This document shows positions 1 to 7,834 of a stretch of 47,499 bases of DNA, in pieces. The first letter of the stretch is position 1; every line of letters starts with the position of its first letter. The position numbers and the translations under genes are program-made. The notes under the pieces are model-generated. The model did no database searches, was not told the origin of the DNA, and saw only the letters and a list, made by a program, of their open reading frames with translations. Origin of the DNA: an uncultured Saccharospirillaceae bacterium (lineage in GTDB: Bacteria; Bacteroidota; Bacteroidia; Flavobacteriales_D; CAJJDF01); contig CATLPG010000020.1 of assembly GCA_950054195.1 (NCBI GenBank), positions 1 to 47,499 on the forward strand. The letters run 5' to 3'.

Positions 1-1941
1 GGAGGAGACACCTACACAATGAATGGTTTTTACGATGATACGTTAACCGCAGCTAATAGCTGTGATAGTATCGTAACGTTAGATTTAACTATTATAAATG
101 CAGTTAGAGATACAGTTGTTCAATCTGTTTGTGATAGTTTTACTTTTGGAGGAACAACATACACAATGACAGGATTTTATGATGATACATTAACTGCAGC
201 TAATAGTTGTGATAGTATAGTAACATTAGACTTAACAATTAATACAGTAAGAGATACCATAATTCAAGTAGCATGTGATAGTTTCACTTTTGCAGGTACA
301 ACTTATATGACAAGTGGCTTTTATGATGATACATTAACAGCAGCAAATAGCTGTGATAGTATTGTAACATTAGATTTAACAATCAACTACACAGTAAGAG
401 ATACACTAATTCAAGTAGCATGTGATAGCTTTGCTTTTGGAGGAACTACCTATACAATGAGTGGGTTCTATGATGATACATTAACAGCAGCAAATAGCTG
501 TGATAGTATAGTAACATTGGATTTAACAATAAATACTACTGTTAGAGATACCGTTATTCAAGTAGCATGTGATAGTTTTACTTTTGCAGGCACAACTTAC
601 ATGACAAGTGGCTTTTATGATGATACCTTAACCGCAGCTAGCAGTTGTGATAGTATCGTAACGTTAGATTTAACTATTATAAATGCAGTTAGAGATACAG
701 TTGTTCAATCAGTTTGTGATAGTTTTACTTTTGGAGGAACAACATATACAATGACAGGGTTTTATGATGATACATTAACAGCAGCTAATAGTTGTGATAG
801 TATAGTAACATTAGACCTAACAATTAATACGGTAAGAGATACGCTAATTCAAGTAGCATGTGATAGTTTTACTTTTGCAGGAACTACTTATACAATGACT
901 GGTTTTTATGATGATACCTTAACTGCTGCTAATAGCTGTGACAGTATTGTAACGTTAGATTTAACAATTAACAACACAATAAGAGATACGCTAATTCAAG
1001 TAGCATGTGATAGCTTTTCATTTGCAGGAACTACTTATACAATGAGTGGATTCTATGATGATACCTTAACTGCAGCTAGTAGCTGCGATAGTATTGTAAC
1101 GCTAGATTTAACAATAGCTCCATCTTATATTGATACCCTAGAAATGGATACAGTTTGTTCGGGGGATTCAATTTTAATTTTTGGAAACTATGAAACAATG
1201 GCAGGGTGGTATGTAGATACAGTAGCTTCAGTCTTTGGTTGTGACAGTGTACTGCATAAAGAATTAGTTGTTATTCAAAATGTAACTACGGTAGTTTATG
1301 ATTCAATTTGTAAAGGAGATAGCATATTGATAGGAGGAGTTTATCAAAATCAATCAGGAACTTATAATGATACCGTTGGAAATACTGGTAGTGGATGCTT
1401 TATAATAGAACAGCATGAATTAACCGTTAAAACAGTATTCCCAGAATTAACTTTAGGTCCAGATGTCGTTGAATGTGTAGATGCAACGATTACACTATAT
1501 GCAGGAGAGTACTATGATAATTATACTTGGAATACTGGAGATACCGACAGTACTATTATTATTGATGGACCAACCTACGGTGTAGGTGTTCAAACATTTA
1601 TGGTTACAGTTACAGATGATTCAACTGGATGTACAGATTCAGATACAATGACAGTAACATTTAATAATTGTACCGATATCACCGAGATTGATGGACAATC
1701 ATTTGTAAGTATTTATCCAAACCCAACGAATGGATTAGTAACGATTGATATGTCACAGCTTGAAACAACTGAAGGAGTTAGGTTAGATGTATTTGGGGTT
1801 CATGGTCAATTAATTTTATCAGAAGAAGTAGTTGACACTAAACAACAAATTGATTTACTCAATCAGCCAAACGGGATGTATACAGTGAGTATTAAAACAC
1901 CAAATATGCAATTGGTTAGGAGATTGTTAATCCAACACTAA
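1..1941 (+). CDS. Repeat-rich T9SS-sorted surface protein, 5'-truncated
   Basis: The reading frame is open from base 1, so the gene starts left of the window and its signal peptide is missing; the ATG at 19 lies inside a repeat and is not a start. Seven full and one partial copies of a 48-49 residue unit are visible. Each unit carries a Cys near its start (VACDSF), the motif GFYDDTLTAANSCDSIV and a strand-like TLDLTI ending. Two diverged copies follow (from about base 1126), then a PKD/Ig-like segment with a TDDSTGC motif, and a type A T9SS C-terminal domain (SIYPNPTNG near base 1711, ending RRLLIQH). The family role is a secreted, cell-surface-anchored protein, probably an adhesin; that role is inferred. 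The last 271 residues are clearly paralogous to the C-terminus of the next gene. A hairpin terminator follows. Confidence 0.85.
   Translation, partial: GGDTYTMNGFYDDTLTAANSCDSIVTLDLTIINAVRDTVVQSVCDSFTFGGTTYTMTGFYDDTLTAANSCDSIVTLDLTINTVRDTIIQVACDSFTFAGTTYMTSGFYDDTLTAANSCDSIVTLDLTINYTVRDTLIQVACDSFAFGGTTYTMSGFYDDTLTAANSCDSIVTLDLTINTTVRDTVIQVACDSFTFAGTTYMTSGFYDDTLTAASSCDSIVTLDLTIINAVRDTVVQSVCDSFTFGGTTYTMTGFYDDTLTAANSCDSIVTLDLTINTVRDTLIQVACDSFTFAGTTYTMTGFYDDTLTAANSCDSIVTLDLTINNTIRDTLIQVACDSFSFAGTTYTMSGFYDDTLTAASSCDSIVTLDLTIAPSYIDTLEMDTVCSGDSILIFGNYETMAGWYVDTVASVFGCDSVLHKELVVIQNVTTVVYDSICKGDSILIGGVYQNQSGTYNDTVGNTGSGCFIIEQHELTVKTVFPELTLGPDVVECVDATITLYAGEYYDNYTWNTGDTDSTIIIDGPTYGVGVQTFMVTVTDDSTGCTDSDTMTVTFNNCTDITEIDGQSFVSIYPNPTNGLVTIDMSQLETTEGVRLDVFGVHGQLILSEEVVDTKQQIDLLNQPNGMYTVSIKTPNMQLVRRLLIQH
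103..1116 (+). repeat. Tandem 144-147 bp coding repeats with a 585 bp higher-order period
   Basis: Seven consecutive in-frame units of 48-49 codons, each beginning at a V/I-R-D-T motif; a partial unit precedes them at 1-102. Units alternate between subtypes. The variant reading INAVRDTVVQSVCDSF occurs at 103 and again at 688, exactly 585 bases (four units) apart, and the bases around these two copies are nearly identical. This indicates that a four-unit block was duplicated, not only single units. Confidence 0.9.
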
Positions 1942-1964
1942 AACAATATTCATATAAATTATTT

Positions 1965-1992
1965 AAAGGAGCTGTAACCAGCTCCTTTTTTT
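1965..1992 (+). terminator. Rho-independent terminator after the first surface protein
   Basis: AAAGGAGCT (1965-1973) pairs with AGCTCCTTT (1980-1988) around a GTAACC loop and runs into a T tract. A near copy of the hairpin follows the second surface-protein gene at 7055-7082, consistent with the two genes and their flanks arising by duplication. Confidence 0.85.
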
Positions 1993-2084
1993 ATTAATTG
2001 TACTTTAATAATTGATCACTTAAAAGCAAATTTGAATTCTAAAAAATATATGTAAGTGAATTTTTTTAGACTTTATTATGTTCG

Positions 2085-2117
2085 TTTAGTTAAATGATAA
2101 TTAAAACATTAACTTTG
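2085..2117 (+). promoter_or_regulatory. Bacteroidetes-type promoter of the second surface-protein gene
   Basis: TAACTTTG at 2110-2117 matches the Bacteroidetes -7 consensus TAnnTTTG, and TTTA at 2085-2088 sits 21 bases upstream in place of the -33 TTTG box. Transcription would begin near 2124. This lies after the ATG at 2094 and before the ATG at 2142, and so supports 2142 as the start. Confidence 0.6.
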
Positions 2118-2141
2118 CACAACAAAAAAATAAAGTTTATT

Positions 2142-5100
2142 ATGAAAAAATTGAATTTATTGCTGTTAACTACCTTTATAATAAGTAGTGTGTTTTGTTA
2201 TACACAAACAGTTAGTGTTTCAATAGTTGGAGGAAACCCTGATAATTGTACATCAGACCCAGTTGCAGGAACATATAGTTTGTCAGGTACATCTAATGGG
2301 AGAAACCAATATGTAGATGGAGGTCAAACCATAAGGTGGGATGGAGCCAAGTGGATTTTAGAAGAAGCAGGTTTTGAGCTTTACTACAACAATAGTAACA
2401 CAACATTGCCTCCTTGCGGAAATTGGTTAGGAAGTTTTGGTTGTTTTACAATAAATGTAACGGGTAGTTGCTCTAGCCCATGTACCAATCCAACAGTACC
2501 AACAGTAACATTTACTCCTTCAACGGTATGTACAGGAGGAACGGCAAGTTTAAATATTAGTGGTACACTAAACGATGCTACAGCATGGCAAGTATATACA
2601 GGCTCATGTGGAGGAACAAATATAGGTTCAACTACTACAAGCACATTTGCAATACCAGGAACTATATCTAGCTCTACAACTTACTTCGTTAGAGGAGAAG
2701 GAGGATGTGTAGCACCAGGTAGTTGTGGTTCAGTAACGATAACACCAACAGCACTGGATGATGCAAGTTTTAGTTATGGTTCAGCAGCATATTGTGTAAA
2801 TGCAGCCGATCCAACACCAACGATAACAGGAGATCCAGGAGGAACATTTTCAAGTACAGCTGGATTGTCCATCAATACCTCAACAGGACAAATTGATGTT
2901 TCAGCAAGTACACCTAATACTTATACAGTAACGTATAATACAGCAGGTACTTGTCCTAATAGCTCAAATGTTTCGGTTACTATTAATGCTTTACCAACAG
3001 TAACTTTTACAGCTTTAGCAGACCTTTGTGTAAATGCAGGAGTTCAAGCTGGATTAGGAGGTGGATCACCAACAGGAGGAGTTTACTCTGGAACAGGAGT
3101 TACTGATGATGGGAATGGAATGACGTATTCATTTAATCCAGCAACAGCAGGTGTAGGAACCCATACAATTACTTACACATTTACGGATGGAAATGGATGT
3201 ACAAATTCAGCTTCTGATAACGTAGAAGTATTTGCTTTGCCAACAGTAACTATTACAGCTTTAGCAGATCTTTGCGTAAATGCAGGAGTACAAACTGGAT
3301 TAGGGGGTGGATCACCAACAGGAGGAGTTTACTCTGGAACAGGAGTAACTGATGATGGAAATGGAATGACATATTCATTTGATCCAGCAACAGCAGGTGT
3401 AGGAACACATGCCATTACTTATTCATTTACTAATGGAAACGGATGTACTAATTCAGCTTCTGATAATGTAGAGGTATTTAGCGTGCCATCTACTCCTTCA
3501 GTTACAACACCATTAACAGTTTGTCCTGGTTTTGATGTTATATTATCAGCAACAGGTTCTGGTACAGGAGACTTGGTGTTTTATGATAACACAATGACCG
3601 AAATAGGCAGAGCAACTATGGGCGGTACAGCAAACCAAGTTTTTAATAATGGAGCTTTAGCAAATGGAGCTTACACCTTTTTCGTTACAGAAGATAATGG
3701 TAGCTGTGAATCTCCATCTGCAACAATTAATGTTACAGTAGAAGATAATACAAACCCAACAGCTGTATGTCAAAATATAACAGTTTTCTTAGACGGAACA
3801 GGAAGTGCAACAATTACAGGATCTGATATTGATGGAGGCTCAAGTGATAATTGTGCAGTATCAAGTTTAACACCAAGTACAACATCTTTTACTTGTGCAG
3901 ATATAGGAGCAAACAGTGTAACCTTAACAGTAACAGATGCAAGTGCAAACACAGCATCATGTTTATCAACGGTAACTGTAGTTGATACGACAAGTCCAAC
4001 AGCTGTTTGCCAAAATATAACCGTTTATTTAGACGCAACAGGAAATGCCTCAATTACCGCTGGAGATGTAGATGGAGGCTCAACAGATAATTGTGGGGTT
4101 GCAGGATTAAGCGTAAGTCCAGCAATATTTACTTGTGCAGATGTAGGTGCAAATAATGTCACGTTAACAGTAACAGATGCATCAGCAAATAGTTCTACAT
4201 GTACAGCAATAGTAACAGTAGTAGATACTAATAGCCCAACAGCCGTTTGTCAAAACATAACAGTTTTCTTAGACGGCACAGGAAATGCAACAATAACTGG
4301 ATCAGATATTGATGGAGGCTCAAGTGATAATTGTGCAGTATCAAGTTTAACACCAAGCACAACATCTTTTACGTGTGCCGATATAGGAGCAAACAGTGTA
4401 ACCTTGACAGTAGCAGATGCAAGTGCAAATACATCAACCTGTGTGTCAACAGTAACAGTAGTAGATACCACAAGTCCAACGGCTACATGTCAAAACATAA
4501 CAGTATATTTAGATGGAGCAGGAAATGCAACAATCACAGGAACTGATATTGATAATGGTTCTACCGATAACTGTGGAGTATCAAGTTTAACACCAAGTGT
4601 CACTTCTTTCACCTGTGCCGATATAGGAGCAAATAGTGTAACGTTAACGGTAGCAGACGCAAATGCTAATACATCAACCTGTGTATCAACGGTAACAGTA
4701 TCAGACACCATAAGACCAACAGTAGTTTGTCAAAACATAACCGTTTATTTAGATGCAACAGGAAATGTAAGTATCACAGCAGGCGATGTAGATAATGGAA
4801 CAACAGATAACTGCGGTATAGCAAGTTTAGGTTTAAACCAAACTTCATTTACGTGTGCAGAAATAGGTGTTAATAATGTAACATTAACAGCAGAAGATGT
4901 TAATGGAAATATAGACTCTTGTATAGCAACGGTAACTGTAGCAGATACTACAAGTCCAACAGCTGTATGCCAAAATATTACTGTTTATTTAGATGGAGCA
5001 GGTAATGCAACAATCACAGGGACAGATATTGACAATGGTTCTACCGATAACTGTGGAGTATCAAGTTTAATTCCAAGCACAACATCCTTTACTTGTGCCG

Positions 5101-7031
5101 ATGTAGGTCCAAATAATGTAACGTTAACCGTAGCAGATGCAAATGCTAATACGTCAACCTGTACATCAGTAGTTACTGTGGCAGATACTACAAGTCCAAC
5201 AGCGGTATGTCAAAACATCACGGTTTATTTAGATGCCACAGGAAGTGTTTCAATAGTAGCAGGCGATGTAGATGGCGGTTCAACAGATAACTGTGGAATA
5301 TCAAGTTTAGCACTTTCTCAAACATCATTTGATTGTTCGCATGTAGGTGCAAACAATGTAACACTAACAGTAAACGATGTAAATGGAAATTCATCTACCT
5401 GTGTAGCTGTAGTAACGGTTTCAGATACCACAAGACCAGTAGTAGTTTGTCAAAACAGTACCGTTTATTTGGATAATTCAGGGCTAGCAAGTATTAGCGT
5501 AGCAGATGTAGATGCAGGCTCATCGGATAACTGTGGTATTGATACGAGCTATTTATCAAACATGGATTTTTCATGTGCAGATTTAGGAATGAATATGGTT
5601 ACATTAACAGTAATAGATAGTAATGGAAATATAGACTCATGTACAGCAACGATTACTGTAATGGATACACTTTACAGAGGAGATTCTTTAACAGTAGTTG
5701 CTTGTGGGAGTTATATATTCTCAGGAGATACGTTAACGATGTCGGGATGGTATGCAGACACAACCCAAATATTAGGAGGATGTGATAGCATTACCGTATT
5801 GGATTTAACAGTTAATCCTTTACCAACAATAACAATAACCGATATTAATAATGAAATTAATTCTGTTAACTGTTTTGGAGACTCGGGGTTATTAGTAGCA
5901 GGAGGAGCAGAGACCTATAATTGGTTTGATGCACGAACAAGCGATAGTATTTACTATGTATTTGATACAGCAGCACAGTTCCCAGAGCTTTATGTTGTAG
6001 GAACAGACAGTAATTTATGTTCAGATACAGGATTCTTTATTTCAGGAGGGGTTTACGATCCAGTACCAGTAACTAATGTGATAGACTCAGTTTGTGATAG
6101 GTATGTAAGCCCAAGTGGAAATTATGTTTGGACAGCTACAGGTATATACAATGATACGCTAAGTAACATAAACGGATGTGATAGTATCATCGTAACAGAC
6201 TTAACGATCTATAATTCGTATAATGACACCTTAGCAGCCGATACCATTTGTAATGGAGATTCTATACTAATATTAGGCAGTTACCAAGGAACAGCAGGAT
6301 GGTATGTAGATTCATCAGCTACATCGTTTGGATGTGATAGTGTTACCCATCATCAATTAGTTGTATTGCCAAATACAGTAACAGTATTCTATGATTCTAT
6401 TTGTTACGGAGACAGTTTATTGATAGGATCAATTTATTACAGTGAAAGTGGGGTGTATAACGATACCGTAGGAAACTCATCAAATGGATGTTATATACTA
6501 GAACAACATAACTTAACTGTAAAGACAATATACCCTGCTATGCTAGGAGAAGATATATCTGAATGTCAAGAAGCAACTGTTACACTGTATGCCGGAGATT
6601 ATTATGATGGTTATTTGTGGCAAGATGGATCAACGGATAGTACGCTTGTTATAGATGGAAATATCTATGGAGAAGGGAGTCATGTGATAATGGTAACTGT
6701 AACAGATGATTCAACAGGGTGTCAAGACTCAGATACATTAAATATTACATTTAATAACTGTACAGATATCACAGAGGTTGATGGGCAGTCGTTAATAAAC
6801 ATTTATCCAAACCCAACGAATGGATTAGTTACGATAGATGTATCACAGCTTGAAACAACAGAAGGAGTAAGAGTAGATGTATTTGGAGTTCATGGTCAAT
6901 TGATTCTATCAGAACAAATAGTTGACACAAAACAACAAATTGATTTACTAAGCCAGCCAAACGGAATGTATACGGTGAGTATTAAGACACCAACTATGCA
7001 GGTTACTAGAAGGTTGATTATTCAGCATTAG
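2142..7031 (+). CDS. Giant HYR-like/Ig repeat T9SS-sorted surface protein
   Basis: 1629 residues from the ATG at 2142. This start gives a clean signal peptide (MKKLNLLLLTTF, cleavage near residue 21) and lies downstream of the predicted -7 box; the upstream in-frame ATG at 2094 does not. Order of parts: a short Cys-containing N-terminal domain, an Ig-like and a PKD-like segment, two copies of an 82-residue repeat, another Ig-like segment, and eight 80-residue HYR-like repeats. Each HYR-like repeat has a VCQNITVYLD start, a DxDxGSxDNC loop that may bind calcium, and a TFTCADxG core. Then come CDSI-type repeats like those of the preceding gene and a T9SS type A sorting domain (INIYPNPTNG). It is probably exported by T9SS and anchored at the surface as an adhesin or matrix protein; that role is inferred. 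Repeat number may vary between strains by recombination. Confidence 0.88.
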   Translation: MKKLNLLLLTTFIISSVFCYTQTVSVSIVGGNPDNCTSDPVAGTYSLSGTSNGRNQYVDGGQTIRWDGAKWILEEAGFELYYNNSNTTLPPCGNWLGSFGCFTINVTGSCSSPCTNPTVPTVTFTPSTVCTGGTASLNISGTLNDATAWQVYTGSCGGTNIGSTTTSTFAIPGTISSSTTYFVRGEGGCVAPGSCGSVTITPTALDDASFSYGSAAYCVNAADPTPTITGDPGGTFSSTAGLSINTSTGQIDVSASTPNTYTVTYNTAGTCPNSSNVSVTINALPTVTFTALADLCVNAGVQAGLGGGSPTGGVYSGTGVTDDGNGMTYSFNPATAGVGTHTITYTFTDGNGCTNSASDNVEVFALPTVTITALADLCVNAGVQTGLGGGSPTGGVYSGTGVTDDGNGMTYSFDPATAGVGTHAITYSFTNGNGCTNSASDNVEVFSVPSTPSVTTPLTVCPGFDVILSATGSGTGDLVFYDNTMTEIGRATMGGTANQVFNNGALANGAYTFFVTEDNGSCESPSATINVTVEDNTNPTAVCQNITVFLDGTGSATITGSDIDGGSSDNCAVSSLTPSTTSFTCADIGANSVTLTVTDASANTASCLSTVTVVDTTSPTAVCQNITVYLDATGNASITAGDVDGGSTDNCGVAGLSVSPAIFTCADVGANNVTLTVTDASANSSTCTAIVTVVDTNSPTAVCQNITVFLDGTGNATITGSDIDGGSSDNCAVSSLTPSTTSFTCADIGANSVTLTVADASANTSTCVSTVTVVDTTSPTATCQNITVYLDGAGNATITGTDIDNGSTDNCGVSSLTPSVTSFTCADIGANSVTLTVADANANTSTCVSTVTVSDTIRPTVVCQNITVYLDATGNVSITAGDVDNGTTDNCGIASLGLNQTSFTCAEIGVNNVTLTAEDVNGNIDSCIATVTVADTTSPTAVCQNITVYLDGAGNATITGTDIDNGSTDNCGVSSLIPSTTSFTCADVGPNNVTLTVADANANTSTCTSVVTVADTTSPTAVCQNITVYLDATGSVSIVAGDVDGGSTDNCGISSLALSQTSFDCSHVGANNVTLTVNDVNGNSSTCVAVVTVSDTTRPVVVCQNSTVYLDNSGLASISVADVDAGSSDNCGIDTSYLSNMDFSCADLGMNMVTLTVIDSNGNIDSCTATITVMDTLYRGDSLTVVACGSYIFSGDTLTMSGWYADTTQILGGCDSITVLDLTVNPLPTITITDINNEINSVNCFGDSGLLVAGGAETYNWFDARTSDSIYYVFDTAAQFPELYVVGTDSNLCSDTGFFISGGVYDPVPVTNVIDSVCDRYVSPSGNYVWTATGIYNDTLSNINGCDSIIVTDLTIYNSYNDTLAADTICNGDSILILGSYQGTAGWYVDSSATSFGCDSVTHHQLVVLPNTVTVFYDSICYGDSLLIGSIYYSESGVYNDTVGNSSNGCYILEQHNLTVKTIYPAMLGEDISECQEATVTLYAGDYYDGYLWQDGSTDSTLVIDGNIYGEGSHVIMVTVTDDSTGCQDSDTLNITFNNCTDITEVDGQSLINIYPNPTNGLVTIDVSQLETTEGVRVDVFGVHGQLILSEQIVDTKQQIDLLSQPNGMYTVSIKTPTMQVTRRLIIQH
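2988..3479 (+). repeat. Two tandem 246 bp coding repeats
   Basis: Two copies (2988-3233 and 3234-3479) encode almost identical 82-residue PKD/Ig-like modules starting ALPTVTxTALADLCVNAG and containing SGTGVTDDGNGMTYSF. The near identity at base level suggests a recent duplication. Confidence 0.85.
3750..5666 (+). repeat. Eight tandem 240 bp HYR-like coding repeats
   Basis: Eight in-frame units of 80 codons with an essentially exact 240-base period. Units 1 and 3 (starting at 3750 and near 4230) are very close to each other over their first half, as are units 4 and 6. This alternating similarity suggests two-unit duplications. The last unit (from about 5430) is the most diverged. Confidence 0.9.
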
Positions 7032-7054
7032 AAGAAACGAACATATAATTGAGT

Positions 7055-7082
7055 AAAGGAGCTGTTAACGGCTCCTTTTTTT
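7055..7082 (+). terminator. Rho-independent terminator after the second surface protein
   Basis: AAAGGAGC (7055-7062) pairs with GCTCCTTT (7071-7078), followed by T residues to 7082. The T tract contains the stop codon of the convergent response-regulator gene, so the two transcription units end back to back. Confidence 0.8.
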
Positions 7083-7833
7083 ATGAAAAATATTGAACTA
7101 ACTCTTTCTTCATAGAAGGAGAAACAAGTGCATAGCTATTATCACTCATAATTACTTGTCCTGTTTTACCTTTTTTGTATTGCACAATATGGTCCAAATT
7201 GATAAGATGAGACTTGTGAGAGCGCATAAAACCACAATCTGTGAGCAATTCATCAAAATGTTTTAATGTTTTACTTACCATATGTTTTTTCCCTTCTTCT
7301 AAATGAACGATGGTATAATTATCAGAGGCTTCTAAACGAACAATAGTAGCAATAGGTATAACTAGAAAGCCATCCAATTGAGGCAATACAATTTTTTTCG
7401 ATTTATTACCAATGGCTTTTACATTATCAGCTAATATTTTGGTTGTAGAAATAGCATCTTTAGAATCAATACTTTCTTTTACTTTATCCACTGCTATTAC
7501 TAGTTCATCAATATCGAGTGGCTTTAAAAGGTAATAGGCAGCACTCAAGTTTAACGCTTGGATGGCATAATGACTGTAAGCTGTAATAAAAATAACTTCA
7601 AAATTTATATCAGATAGGTTTTCTAGTAAGTCAAAGCCATTTCCATAAGGCATTTCTATGTCTAAAAATACTAGATCAGGATTGTGTTTTTCAATAAGTT
7701 TTTGTCCGTCTTGGATGTTAGAAGCTTCACCTAAATAGGTTAAATCAGTACAATACTTCTCTACATAGTTTTTAATGATGTCTCTACTTACTTCTTCATC
7801 TTCAATAATAATATAGGAATACGCTTTACTCAT
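7081..7833 (-). CDS. LytTR-family response regulator
   Basis: 250 residues. The N-terminal receiver domain (about 1-125) has the acidic pocket IIIEDEE (E11, D12), phosphoacceptor D58 in FLDIEMP, T84 and K104. The C-terminal LytTR DNA-binding domain (about 145-250) includes the typical segment FMRSHKSHLINL. In this family, phosphorylation by a LytS/YehU-type kinase controls binding of the LytTR domain to DNA. It begins one base after the stop of the upstream sensor kinase, so the pair is almost certainly cotranscribed and is a cognate two-component system. Target genes cannot be read from the sequence. Confidence 0.93.
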   Translation of the reverse strand: MSKAYSYIIIEDEEVSRDIIKNYVEKYCTDLTYLGEASNIQDGQKLIEKHNPDLVFLDIEMPYGNGFDLLENLSDINFEVIFITAYSHYAIQALNLSAAYYLLKPLDIDELVIAVDKVKESIDSKDAISTTKILADNVKAIGNKSKKIVLPQLDGFLVIPIATIVRLEASDNYTIVHLEEGKKHMVSKTLKHFDELLTDCGFMRSHKSHLINLDHIVQYKKGKTGQVIMSDNSYALVSPSMKKELVQYFS

Positions 7834-7834
7834 A

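Noticed and set aside
103-1116. CRISPR-like array of regular repeats
   Set aside because: Repeats are contiguous, in frame and coding with no spacers; they are protein repeats.
3770-4711. Antisense open frames across the 240 bp repeats
   Set aside because: They recur in the same position of each repeat with similar sequence and are a by-product of the repeat composition on the other strand.
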